This document shows, piece by piece, positions 14,487-21,448 of a stretch of 21,448 nt of DNA (its first letter is position 1; the number at the start of each line of letters is the position of its first letter). The notes beneath the pieces were generated by a model. The model ran no database searches. It was not told where the DNA came from and was given only the letters and a program-made list of their open reading frames with translations. Origin of the DNA: Burkholderiaceae bacterium. Lineage in GTDB: Bacteria > Pseudomonadota > Gammaproteobacteria > Burkholderiales > Burkholderiaceae_C. The stretch spans positions 1 to 21,448 of the forward strand of contig JANREF010000240.1 of assembly GCA_030726195.1 (NCBI GenBank), written 5' to 3'. The position numbers and the translations under genes were made by a program.

Positions 14487-14938
14487 GGGTAACGGCGCAC
14501 CACCGACTCGGCCACACACGCTGGTTTATCGGCCCCCTCCAGCTCCACCGTCACGCGCCACGTGAGCTGCACGCCGTCGCCTGCAACGGGCTCACATGAC
14601 AGCAAATGCAGCTGTGCGCGCACGCGACTGTCTACCGGCACCGGCGACATGAAGCGCACGCGGTTGAGCCCGTAGTTCACCCCCATGGAACTCGCGCCGA
14701 TGTCAAACGTGGTGTCGAAGAAATGCGGCAGCAACGACAGCGTTAAGAAGCCATGCGCCACCGTGGTGCCGAAGGGACCAGACGCGGCGCGCTGCGGGTC
14801 TGTGTGTATCCACTGGTGGTCACCCGTGGCATGGGCAAACGCGTTGATCATGGCTTGGTCAATGCGCAACCAATCGCTCACGGCCACATCTTGGCCCACG
14901 CAACCAGCCAACTCGCTCAGGCTTTCAAATCGTCGCAT
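14483..14938 (-). CDS. MaoC-like (R)-hydratase family protein
   Basis: A 151-residue single hot-dog-fold protein with the hydratase-2 active-site pattern: FAHATGDHQWIHTDP, catalytic D40 and H45, followed by GPFGTTVAHGFLTLSLLP (54-71). The family hydrates trans-2-enoyl-CoA to (R)-3-hydroxyacyl-CoA, or performs related dehydrations; NodN-like proteins belong here. The motif NYGLNRVRFMSPV (88-100) is typical of this group. Start: ATG at 14938 with GGAG about 6 nt upstream, preferred over the GTG one codon earlier. It lies 78 bp downstream of the permease gene, probably in the same transcript as the thiolase, which suggests acyl-CoA metabolism; the physiological substrate is unknown. Confidence 0.9.
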   Translation of the reverse strand: MRRFESLSELAGCVGQDVAVSDWLRIDQAMINAFAHATGDHQWIHTDPQRAASGPFGTTVAHGFLTLSLLPHFFDTTFDIGASSMGVNYGLNRVRFMSPVPVDSRVRAQLHLLSCEPVAGDGVQLTWRVTVELEGADKPACVAESVVRRYP

Positions 14939-15016
14939 CACTCACTCCAATCTATTCACAAACAAGTCCGGTTCAATGCCATGCAGGCAAGGATGCGGCT
15001 ACGGATACCCATACCG

Positions 15017-15766
15017 CTACAACCAACGCCATTCCGCCACCAGTTTCAAGCCAGTCAGCAGCATGCCCAGCTCAATCACGCGGTAAAAAAGCTCCGGCCT
15101 GATGCGGTGTGCCACGCGCACCCCCACCCACACCCCAATCGGCGCCAACGGCAACAAGGCCAGCGAGGTAGAAAAATTCTCCAGGCTGAGCAAGCCCAAG
15201 TAACTGTAGGGCAGCCACTTGCTCAAGTTAATTACAAAGAAAAAGACAGCCATGGTCGCGGTGAACTGCAGCGGCGGCTGGCGCAAACCCATGACATAGG
15301 CATTGATGGGCGGGCCACCTGCATGCGCGACAAAACTGGTAAAGCCCGCCACCACGGCCAACACGCCGCCCACTGCTTTGGGCAATGGCGCTTGGCTCCC
15401 CGCTCGGCGCGCTTTGTACAAGCGCTGCGCCAAAAACAGCAGTGTGAGCACGCCCACAATCACAGAGACAGCCGCAGGCGACAACTGCTTAAAGGTCAGC
15501 GTGCCCAAGGCTGTGCCCAACAGGCCCAGTGGCACCAAAAATTTGAGCAACGGCCACTGAAAGTGCTTGCGAAATGCGGCCAAGCCCAGCAAGTCCATCA
15601 CCAGCAAGATCGGAATAAAAATAGCAGCCGCCTGCGGTACCGTGACCGACAAGGCCATGATGGGCACGGCCAAGCTGCCAAAGCCCGAGCCAAAGCCGCT
15701 TTTGCTCAACCCCATGAGCAACACCGCAGGAATCGCCGCGGCGTAAAAATAAGGGTCGGTGATCAC
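15017..15766 (-). CDS. TauE/SafE (TSUP) family membrane permease
   Basis: A 249-residue polytopic protein with seven to eight hydrophobic helices arranged as two similar halves. It shows the TSUP features GLSKSGFGSGFGSLAVPIMAL near residues 19-39 and AGFTSFVAHAGGPPINAYVMGL in the second half. The family exports or imports sulfur-containing or organic anions such as sulfite, sulfoacetate, taurine-related compounds or 3-carboxylate anions; the substrate cannot be read from sequence. The start is GTG at 15766, overlapping the thiolase stop as GTGA, so the two are translationally coupled. A role in moving an organic acid related to the thiolase pathway is inference. Confidence 0.93.
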   Translation of the reverse strand: MITDPYFYAAAIPAVLLMGLSKSGFGSGFGSLAVPIMALSVTVPQAAAIFIPILLVMDLLGLAAFRKHFQWPLLKFLVPLGLLGTALGTLTFKQLSPAAVSVIVGVLTLLFLAQRLYKARRAGSQAPLPKAVGGVLAVVAGFTSFVAHAGGPPINAYVMGLRQPPLQFTATMAVFFFVINLSKWLPYSYLGLLSLENFSTSLALLPLAPIGVWVGVRVAHRIRPELFYRVIELGMLLTGLKLVAEWRWL

Positions 15767-16980
15767 ACGCGCTCAATGATCAAGGCGATGCCTTGGCCCA
15801 CACCAATGCACATGGTGCACAACGCATAGCGCCCACCGGTGCGATGCAACTGGTACATCGCTGTTGTCACCAAACGCGCCCCGCTGGCGCCCAACGGGTG
15901 CCCCAAGGCAATGGCGCCACCGTTGGGGTTGACGCGCGGGTCGTTGTCGGCCAGCCCCAAGTCGCGCAACACGGCCAAACCCTGTGCGGCAAAGGCCTCG
16001 TTGAGCTCAATCACATCCATGTCGGCCAAGCTCAGCTGCGCCAGCGCCAGCACCTTGCGCGTGGCAGGCGCAGGGCCCATGCCCATGATGCGTGGGGCCA
16101 CACCCGCAGTGGCCATGGCCACCACCCTCGCCTTGGCCGTCAGGCCTTGCGCCTTGACCTGTGCGCCACTGGCCAGCAACACCGCGCATGCGCCATCGTT
16201 CACGCCACTGGCATTGCCAGCGGTCACCGTGCCACCTTCCACCACCACCGGCTTGAGTTTGGCCAAAGACTCAGGCGTGGTCGCGCGCGGGTGCTCGTCC
16301 GCAGACACCACCACCGCATCACCCTTGCGCTGGGCAATATGTACAGGCGTGATTTCATCATTGAAAATGCCTGCAGCCTGCGCTGCCAAGGCTTTGGTCT
16401 GGCTTGCCAAAGCCATGGCATCTTGGTCGGCGCGTGTAATACCAAAGTCGTTGGCCACGTTTTCAGCGGTCTGCGGCATGCTGTCCACGCCGTATTGGGC
16501 TTTCATCAACGGGTTGATGAAGCGCCAGCCAATTGTGGTGTCGTACACGCTGTTGTCACGCGAAAAGGCGCTGCCCGCCTTGGGCATGACAAACGGTGCA
16601 CGGCTCATGCTCTCCACACCGCCAGCAATCATCAAGCCGGCTTCACCCGAGCGGATGGCCCGCGCAGCTGTGCCCACCGCATCCAAGCCCGAGCCACACA
16701 ATCGGTTGATGGTTGCACCCGGCACATCGATAGGCAGTCCTGCCAGCAAACTGGCCATGTGGGCCACGTTGCGGTTGTCCTCGCCAGCTTGGTTGGCACA
16801 GCCCATGAGCACGTCGTCGACCTGCGTCCAGTCCACGCTGGGGTTGCGCTGCATCAATGCCTTGAGAGGAATCGCAGCCAAATCATCGGTGCGCACCTGC
16901 GCCAATGCACCGCCGTAGCGGCCAATCGGTGTTCGGATGGCGTCGCAAATATAGGCTTGATCGTCGTTCAGATGTGTCAT
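15763..16980 (-). CDS. pcaF: Acetyl-CoA acyltransferase, 3-oxoadipyl-CoA thiolase type
   Basis: A 405-residue type I thiolase with nucleophile C95 (NRLCGSG), NEAFA around N327, H361 (GHPLGASG) and second catalytic C391 (CTMCIGVGQG). Overall wording, especially AYICDAIRTPIGRYGGAL at the N-terminus, CANQAGEDNRNVAHMA and GRYALCTMCIGVGQGIALI, matches beta-ketoadipyl-CoA thiolase. That enzyme cleaves 3-oxoadipyl-CoA to succinyl-CoA and acetyl-CoA at the end of aromatic degradation. No other ketoadipate or phenylacetate gene is in view, so a broader beta-ketothiolase role is possible. The ATG at 16980 has no clear ribosome binding site. The permease gene follows with a 4-bp overlap. Confidence 0.88.
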   Translation of the reverse strand: MTHLNDDQAYICDAIRTPIGRYGGALAQVRTDDLAAIPLKALMQRNPSVDWTQVDDVLMGCANQAGEDNRNVAHMASLLAGLPIDVPGATINRLCGSGLDAVGTAARAIRSGEAGLMIAGGVESMSRAPFVMPKAGSAFSRDNSVYDTTIGWRFINPLMKAQYGVDSMPQTAENVANDFGITRADQDAMALASQTKALAAQAAGIFNDEITPVHIAQRKGDAVVVSADEHPRATTPESLAKLKPVVVEGGTVTAGNASGVNDGACAVLLASGAQVKAQGLTAKARVVAMATAGVAPRIMGMGPAPATRKVLALAQLSLADMDVIELNEAFAAQGLAVLRDLGLADNDPRVNPNGGAIALGHPLGASGARLVTTAMYQLHRTGGRYALCTMCIGVGQGIALIIERV

Positions 16981-17032
16981 GCGGTAGTCGGCGGTAAAGA
17001 TTAAAAAGTTGGCCTAAAAACGCCATTGGTGT

Positions 17033-17072
17033 CCACGGATGGCCACGAATAGCCACGGATGGCCAGAAATAG
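17033..17072. repeat. 10-bp tandem repeat, four degenerate copies
   Basis: Units CCACGGATGG, CCACGAATAG, CCACGGATGG and CCAGAAATAG follow without gaps, so it can also be read as two 20-bp units. It lies in the 257-bp gap between the divergent thiolase and DUF1841 genes. Short open frames crossing it simply translate the repeat. The family of CACGGATGG-type intergenic repeats occurs in various bacteria; function unknown. Confidence 0.8.
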
Positions 17073-17237
17073 CACAAGTAGCGAGAAACGCCCCAAAAGG
17101 CCATACGCGCACTGTAGCGCAGCCCCGGGCCCATCGCCCTACACTATGGCCTAAGGCCAAGTGCGAGGCAGTCAATCGCGCGTCAGGCCCACGTTCTTTT
17201 CGACATGCTTGTCCCAAACCCCTGCGAGTCACCGTTT

Positions 17238-17684
17238 ATGTTTGCGCCCAACCAAGCTGATGTACGCCGTTTTTTTTGCGGCGCTTACAACAAACACCAC
17301 GCCAACCAGCCCTTGGAAGCCATTGAGACCTTGGCCGCGCAGTGGATGGATTTACACCCCGAATACGCTGGCGACTTCAGCGACGAGGCCGCAGCCTTGG
17401 CCAAGCTAGAAGGTGGCACAGCAGAGGCTGCCCAACACGGTGAGAACCCGTTTTTGCACCTGTCCATGCATTTGAGCGTGAGCGAACAGTGCTCTATCGA
17501 CCAGCCCCCCGGCATTCGTCAAGCCGTTGAGCTGCTGGCAGCCAAACAGGGCGATTTGCACGCAGCCCACCACATGGTGATGGACTGCTTGGGTCGCATG
17601 GTGTGGGAAAGCCAGCGCAGCGGGCGCCCACCAGATGGCCAAGCCTACATAGACCACGTCAGGCGCTTGGCCACAGCAGACTGA
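17238..17684 (+). CDS. DUF1841 family protein
   Basis: A 148-residue soluble protein beginning MFAPNQADVRRFFCGAY, the usual start of DUF1841 proteins. The conserved HPEY near residue 40, the stretch NPFLHLSMHLSVSEQ and the C-terminal HHMVMDCLGRMVWESQR support the family. It is predicted to be mainly helical and cytoplasmic; no activity is known. The ATG at 17238 was chosen over an in-frame upstream start because the family begins at this motif. It stands alone, diverging from the thiolase and converging on cytochrome c4 across the terminator at 17787-17824. Confidence 0.92.
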   Translation: MFAPNQADVRRFFCGAYNKHHANQPLEAIETLAAQWMDLHPEYAGDFSDEAAALAKLEGGTAEAAQHGENPFLHLSMHLSVSEQCSIDQPPGIRQAVELLAAKQGDLHAAHHMVMDCLGRMVWESQRSGRPPDGQAYIDHVRRLATAD

Positions 17685-17786
17685 GCGGCACACCCAGCCA
17701 AACACCGCTGAACCCACACTACACCGCGCAACCACCAACGGCGTGGCGCCACAACAGCGACACGTCCCGCGTGTCAAACAGGCAAT

Positions 17787-17824
17787 AAAAAACCACCTCA
17801 GCCCTCGGGCTTAGGTGGTTTTTT
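17787..17824. terminator. Strong bidirectional intrinsic terminator between DUF1841 and cytochrome c4
   Basis: The outer stem AAAAAACCACCT (17787-17798) pairs perfectly with AGGTGGTTTTTT (17813-17824). After one mismatch an inner stem AGCCC/GGGCT closes on a very tight apical loop. A/T runs on both sides give U tracts in both directions, so it serves the two converging genes. Confidence 0.95.
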
Positions 17825-17940
17825 TGCTGGGTCTAGGGCTCTTTATGCTGGAACCCAGCAGTTGAGCGGATTCAACTTGAGCACCCAACAAGCGGGGCTT
17901 ACAAGGCCTATCCAGTCCAGCCAGACAGGCCCTGAACCCA

Positions 17941-18615
17941 TCAACGGAAGCGTGACTGTGGCACGACAGCCATCTCGGATGGCAGGCTGGCAAGGTAAGC
18001 GGCCAGCTGCTTGAGCTCGGCGTGCGTGTACTGCGCTGCAACACCGCCCATGATGGCGTTGTTGCGACCCAGTTTGCTGTTGGCATTGGTCTCAACCGTG
18101 TAAGCCTTGAGGGCCACGTACAAGTAGTCGGCGTGCTGGCCAGCCAGTTTGGGGTAGCTGGGGTCTAGTGGCTTGTTGAAGTTGACACCGTGACAAGCCA
18201 CGCAACCACCTTTGGCCAGCAGCGCAGCCGTGGCGTCATTGGCAGCTACTACGGTTTCAGGTGCTGCGGGTGCGGGGCTGTGCTGGGCGTAAAACGCGCC
18301 CAAGTCCGCCATATCTTGCTCGCTCAAGCTACCGGCAATGCCACGCATAGTCGGGTGTTTGCGGTCGCCCTTTTTGTACGCCGCCAAAGCCGCCTCGATG
18401 TACTTGGCAGACTGGCCCGAAATCATGGGCACTTTGTGCACTTCGGGGAATACGTTTTGGTAGCCAACGATGCCGTGACAGCCAATGCACATGGCAGCCT
18501 TGGACTCACCGGCTTTGATATCACCAGTCACGCCTTGAGCACCAGCGATGCTGGCAACGGCCAAGGTCGCCATGGCGACAAAACGGGGCAACAGAGTGGT
18601 TAACAGTTGGTTCAT
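17941..18615 (-). CDS. Diheme cytochrome c4
   Basis: A 224-residue periplasmic protein with a signal peptide (cleavage probably after ASIAGAQG, about 20-28) and two class I cytochrome c domains. Heme sites are CIGCH (C43, C46, H47) and CVACH (C138, C141, H142); likely axial methionines are M90 (HPTMRGIAG) and M189 (NAIMGGVAA). Cytochromes c4 carry electrons from the bc1 complex to terminal oxidases, so this could feed the caa3-type or a cbb3-type enzyme. The ATG at 18615 has only a weak GAG upstream. A promoter with a perfect TATAAT -10 lies about 60 bp upstream, shared with the divergent moxR gene. Confidence 0.95.
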   Translation of the reverse strand: MNQLLTTLLPRFVAMATLAVASIAGAQGVTGDIKAGESKAAMCIGCHGIVGYQNVFPEVHKVPMISGQSAKYIEAALAAYKKGDRKHPTMRGIAGSLSEQDMADLGAFYAQHSPAPAAPETVVAANDATAALLAKGGCVACHGVNFNKPLDPSYPKLAGQHADYLYVALKAYTVETNANSKLGRNNAIMGGVAAQYTHAELKQLAAYLASLPSEMAVVPQSRFR

Positions 18616-18653
18616 AGTGTCTCAATCACAGATGCACAGCGTGAATAAATGCG

Positions 18654-18712
18654 GGTTGTCAAAAATCAATCGGCAATTATATAGACTGTAGCGCAAGTCC
18701 AAACTGACAACC
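18654..18712. promoter_or_regulatory. Overlapping divergent promoters for cytochrome c4 and moxR
   Basis: Minus strand: TATAAT (18681-18676) with TTTGGA (18703-18698) at 16-bp spacing, or TTGGAC at 15. Plus strand: TTGTCA (18656-18661) with TATATA (18678-18683) at 16 bp, or TATAGA at 18. The two -10 hexamers overlap. A perfect 8-bp inverted repeat, GGTTGTCA (18654-18661) and TGACAACC (18705-18712), brackets the whole element. Transcription in the two directions should be mutually exclusive if both promoters are real. Confidence 0.6.
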
Positions 18713-18717
18713 ACCGA

Positions 18718-19584
18718 ATGACCATGACTCAGAAATTCCAAGGTACCGAAAACTACGTCGCCACCCCCGATTTGATGCTTGCGGTGAACGCGGCCATGGC
18801 ACTCAAGCGCCCGCTGCTCATCAAGGGAGAGCCCGGCACCGGCAAGACCATGCTGGCCGAGGAAGTGGCACAGGCGCTGGGCATGCCGCTACTGCAGTGG
18901 CACGTCAAATCCACCACCAAGGCCCAACAAGGCCTGTACGAGTACGACGCAGTCAGCCGACTGCGTGACAGCCAGCTGGGCGACATAGACGGCGGCGAGC
19001 GGGTCAAGGACATACACAATTACATCGTGCAAGGCGTGCTGTGGCAGGCCTTTACGGCGGACAAGCCAGTGGCCCTACTCATAGACGAGATCGACAAGGC
19101 CGACATCGAGTTCCCCAACGACTTGCTGCGCGAAATAGATCGCATGGAGTTTTACTGCTACGAGACACGCCAAACCATACGGGCCACCCACCGTCCGTTG
19201 GTGTTCATCACGTCCAACAACGAAAAAGAGCTGCCCGATGCGTTTTTGCGCCGTTGCTTTTTCCACTACATCAAATTCCCAGAGGCCGAGACCATGGAGC
19301 AAATCGTGGCGGTGCACTTCCCCACGCTCAAAAAAGAATTGCTCAGCGTCGCGCTCAAAACGTTTTACGACATCCGTAAGTTGCCGGGCATCAAGAAAAA
19401 GCCCAGCACCTCAGAGCTCATTGACTGGCTCAAGCTGCTGGTGGCCGAGGACATTCCCATGTCGGCCCTGCAAAGCGACGACGACAAAATCAGCCTGCCG
19501 CCGCTGGTGGGCGCGTTGCTCAAAAACGAGCAAGACGTGACCTTGTTTGAAAAGCTCGTGTTCATGAACAACCGCAACCGTTAA
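18718..19584 (+). CDS. MoxR-family AAA+ ATPase
   Basis: A 288-residue AAA+ protein with Walker A GEPGTGKT (37-44), Walker B LLIDEID (120-126), sensor 1 ITSNNEK (164-170) and an arginine-finger region FLRRCFFHY (177-185). A helical lid follows in the last third. MoxR ATPases act with VWA-domain partners as metal-insertion or remodelling chaperones; the best-known relatives are CoxD for CO dehydrogenase and CbbQ/NorQ for rubisco and NO reductase. The VWA partner lies two genes downstream. The ATG at 18718 has no clear ribosome binding site; ATG at 18724 is also possible. The target protein is not identified. Confidence 0.95.
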   Translation: MTMTQKFQGTENYVATPDLMLAVNAAMALKRPLLIKGEPGTGKTMLAEEVAQALGMPLLQWHVKSTTKAQQGLYEYDAVSRLRDSQLGDIDGGERVKDIHNYIVQGVLWQAFTADKPVALLIDEIDKADIEFPNDLLREIDRMEFYCYETRQTIRATHRPLVFITSNNEKELPDAFLRRCFFHYIKFPEAETMEQIVAVHFPTLKKELLSVALKTFYDIRKLPGIKKKPSTSELIDWLKLLVAEDIPMSALQSDDDKISLPPLVGALLKNEQDVTLFEKLVFMNNRNR

Positions 19585-19664
19585 ACGGCAGCCACCAACG
19601 ATCCACCATCAACGTTGACCTGTTGCGACGCTACGCCAGACCGCCCCCGCCCCCGCCCGATACC

Positions 19665-20294
19665 ATGACCACACCCAACCCTTTTTCAGCGCCCATCACG
19701 CTGTCCAACGCGGCCGCCACGCTGGCGCCACTGAGCCCAGACCACTTGAGCGACCTGCAAGAGGCCACCCAAGACGGCGACTTGAACCAGCTGTGGTTTA
19801 CCGCCGTGCCCAGTGCCCAGGGCATGGCCAACGAGATTGAGCGCCGCCTAGGCTTGCAACGCGCTGGCACCATGAACCCCTTTGCCATCATCAGCAACAT
19901 GCCCGGAGCCTTGCAGGGCAAGGCGGTGGGTATGACCACATTCATGAACATCGATGCGCCCAACCGCCACGTTGAAATTGGCAGCACCTGGTACCGCGCA
20001 GCCGTACAACGCACGGTGCTCAACACCAGCTGCAAGCGCTTGTTGTTGGCCCATGCGTTTGACACCTTGGACTGCATTGCGGTGGAGTTTCGCACGCACT
20101 TCATGAACCATGCGAGCCGCCGTGGCATCGAGCGCTTGGGCGCCAAGCTGGACGGCGTGCTGCGCAACCACCAACTGGCACACAGCGCCGTGCACGGCAC
20201 CACGCTGCGCGACACCTGCGTGTACAGCATCACCTGCGACGAATGGCCAACGGTGCGCGCCCACCTGGACTTCCAAATCAGCAAGCCGCGCTAA
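19665..20294 (+). CDS. GNAT family N-acetyltransferase (RimJ/RimL-like)
   Basis: A 209-residue protein with a GNAT fold in the RimJ/RimL-like branch. EIGSTWY (104-110) leads into RTVLNTSCKRLLLAHAFDTL (116-135), the acetyl-CoA binding region with the RT-x-NT variant rather than a glycine-rich loop. FRTHFMNHASRRGIERLGAKLDGVLRNH (142-169) is the typical C-terminal segment. Its substrate may be an amino group on a protein or small molecule. The ATG at 19665 was preferred to a TTG 42 nt upstream whose added residues are proline-rich filler. It sits 80 bp after moxR and 24 bp before the VWA gene, so it is probably co-transcribed with both. Confidence 0.9.
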   Translation: MTTPNPFSAPITLSNAAATLAPLSPDHLSDLQEATQDGDLNQLWFTAVPSAQGMANEIERRLGLQRAGTMNPFAIISNMPGALQGKAVGMTTFMNIDAPNRHVEIGSTWYRAAVQRTVLNTSCKRLLLAHAFDTLDCIAVEFRTHFMNHASRRGIERLGAKLDGVLRNHQLAHSAVHGTTLRDTCVYSITCDEWPTVRAHLDFQISKPR

Positions 20295-20318
20295 CAACGC
20301 GCTTGTCACGACCACACC

Positions 20319-21448
20319 ATGCTGACCCAATTTTTTTACGCCATGCGCGCGGCCAAGTTGCCCGTATCAATCAAAGAGCACTTGGCGTTGCTGGAGGCCT
20401 TGCAAGCCAACGTGGTGGGGCCAGGCAACGCGTCGGCCTGCAGCATGGAAGACTTTTACTACCTCTCCCGCTTGGTATTGGTTAAGGACGAGAAGCACTA
20501 CGACAAGTTCGACAAAGCCTTCGCCGCCTACTTCAAGGGCGTGGACATGATTGCCGATTTCAGCAAGCCCATACCCGCGCAGTGGCTGCAGCAAGAAATA
20601 GAAAAGCTGTTGAGTGAAGAGCAAAAGAACGGGGCACCCCATGTGGACTATGACGACCTCATGGACACGCTCAAGAAACGGCTGGAAGAGCAAAAAGAGC
20701 GCCACGAAGGTGGCAGCAAATGGGTGGGCACAGGCGGCACCTCACCTTTTGGCAACGGTGGCTACAACAACCAAGGCATCCGCATTGGTGGCAAGGGTGG
20801 CAACAAAAGTGCCGTCAAAGTGTGGGAGCAACGCAGCTACCGCGACTACGACGACACCCAAGAGCTGGGTACGCGCAATATCAAAGTGGCCTTGCGCCGC
20901 CTGCGCAAATTTGCGCGCGTTGGCTTGGAAGAAGAGCTGGACCTGCCCGACACCATACGCCGCACAGCAGCCAACGCGGGCTACCTAGACATCAAGCTGG
21001 TGCCGCAGCGGCACAACAACGTGAAGGTGTTGTTACTGATGGATGTGGGCGGCACCATGGACGACCACATTGCACGCGTCGAAGAGCTGTTCTCGGCTGC
21101 CAAAAGCGAGTTCAAACACTTGGAGTTTTATTACTTTCACAACTGTGTCTACGACTACGTGTGGAAAAACAACCGCCGGCGCTATGCAGAGAAATTTCCC
21201 ACGTGGGACATCCTGCACAAGTACAACAAGGACTACAAGCTGATTTTTGTGGGCGATGCCACCATGAGCCCCTACGAAATACTGCAACCCGGCGGCAGCG
21301 TGGAATACAACAACGAAGAGGCCGGGGCCACCTGGCTGCAACGCCTCACCAACACCTTCCCGCGCTTTGCTTGGATCAACCCCGAACCCCAAGGGGTGTG
21401 GCAATACCGCCAAAGCATAGACGTCATCCACCAAATCATGGGCGGGCG
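20319..21448 (+). CDS. VWA-domain protein, CoxE-like partner of MoxR (3' end outside window)
   Basis: At least 376 codons are visible and the frame stays open to the edge; the visible tail (VIHQIMGG) suggests that only a few tens of residues are missing. The N-terminal helical part is followed by a Gly/Asn-rich linker (about 131-163), then a von Willebrand A domain starting LLLMDVGGTMDDH. Its metal-ion site reads D242-x-G-G-T instead of DxSxS, a substitution I recall in this CoxE-like family. A further acidic motif, FVGDATMSPYE, lies near residue 310. It is predicted to be cytoplasmic and to work with the MoxR ATPase upstream. Which cofactor or protein they mature is unknown. Confidence 0.9.
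   Translation, partial: MLTQFFYAMRAAKLPVSIKEHLALLEALQANVVGPGNASACSMEDFYYLSRLVLVKDEKHYDKFDKAFAAYFKGVDMIADFSKPIPAQWLQQEIEKLLSEEQKNGAPHVDYDDLMDTLKKRLEEQKERHEGGSKWVGTGGTSPFGNGGYNNQGIRIGGKGGNKSAVKVWEQRSYRDYDDTQELGTRNIKVALRRLRKFARVGLEEELDLPDTIRRTAANAGYLDIKLVPQRHNNVKVLLLMDVGGTMDDHIARVEELFSAAKSEFKHLEFYYFHNCVYDYVWKNNRRRYAEKFPTWDILHKYNKDYKLIFVGDATMSPYEILQPGGSVEYNNEEAGATWLQRLTNTFPRFAWINPEPQGVWQYRQSIDVIHQIMGG

Noticed and set aside
15793..17004. Two long plus-strand open frames (403 and 359 codons) opposite the thiolase
   Set aside because: Both are antisense to a highly conserved enzyme, overlap each other in different frames, and are expected by-products of G+C-rich codon bias.
17014..17232. Minus-strand frame with repeated IRGHPW-like words
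   Set aside because: The repeated residues come from translation of the 10-bp tandem repeat, not from a protein repeat family.
17787..17824. Attenuator or riboswitch expression platform
   Set aside because: It lies between the 3' ends of converging genes with U tracts on both sides, so a bidirectional terminator explains it fully.
18656..18669. FNR-like sequence TTGTCAAAAATCAA in the c4/moxR promoter region
   Set aside because: It has two mismatches in one half-site and coincides with a candidate -35 hexamer, so it is too weak to call beside the perfect box at 9181.

Overview
The window reads as a chromosomal segment of a betaproteobacterium of the order Burkholderiales, probably Comamonadaceae-like. 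This is inferred from gene content and order (an aa3/caa3 oxidase cluster with DUF2970, DUF2909 and a 37-residue oxidase assembly peptide, a BioC-like methyltransferase next to comF, and DUF1841 beside cytochrome c4), not from a marker gene. I see no rRNA, tRNA, insertion sequence, phage gene or CRISPR array. Every coding region appears intact except the two cut by the window edges.

Region 1 (1-9750, mostly minus strand) is a near-complete cytochrome c oxidase locus. In transcription order it runs: DUF2244 protein, ctaC (subunit II fused to a cytochrome c domain), ctaD (subunit I), a 37-residue assembly protein, ctaG (Cox11), DUF2970 protein, ctaE (subunit III), then a strong terminator. A second minus-strand block follows: SURF1, a SCO-like thiol/copper protein, ctaA, ctaB and the first codons of what looks like a SenC/SCO1 protein. 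A small two-helix DUF2909 gene lies between the blocks on the opposite strand. A perfect FNR/ANR-type palindrome sits 27 bp upstream of ctaC, suggesting oxygen control of the structural genes.

Region 2 (9953-14407) holds a BioC-like methyltransferase (minus) divergent from comF (plus) with overlapping candidate start codons, then trmL and a membrane hybrid histidine kinase. Region 3 (14483-16980, minus) is a thiolase (3-oxoadipyl-CoA type), a TauE/SafE permease coupled to it by a 4-bp overlap, and a MaoC-type hydratase. Region 4 (17238-21448) is a DUF1841 gene and a diheme cytochrome c4 converging on a strong bidirectional terminator. Divergent from c4 is a moxR - GNAT acetyltransferase - VWA (CoxE-type) operon that runs off the right edge.

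Most of this is ordinary housekeeping sequence. The points most worth a second look are the FNR-type box at ctaC, the acetyltransferase inside a MoxR/VWA pair, the shared -10 region of the c4/moxR promoters with flanking inverted repeats, the 37-residue gene, a structured element at 9898-9929, and several unrelated short tandem repeats (10, 12, 13 and 15 bp units) in the intergenic gaps.
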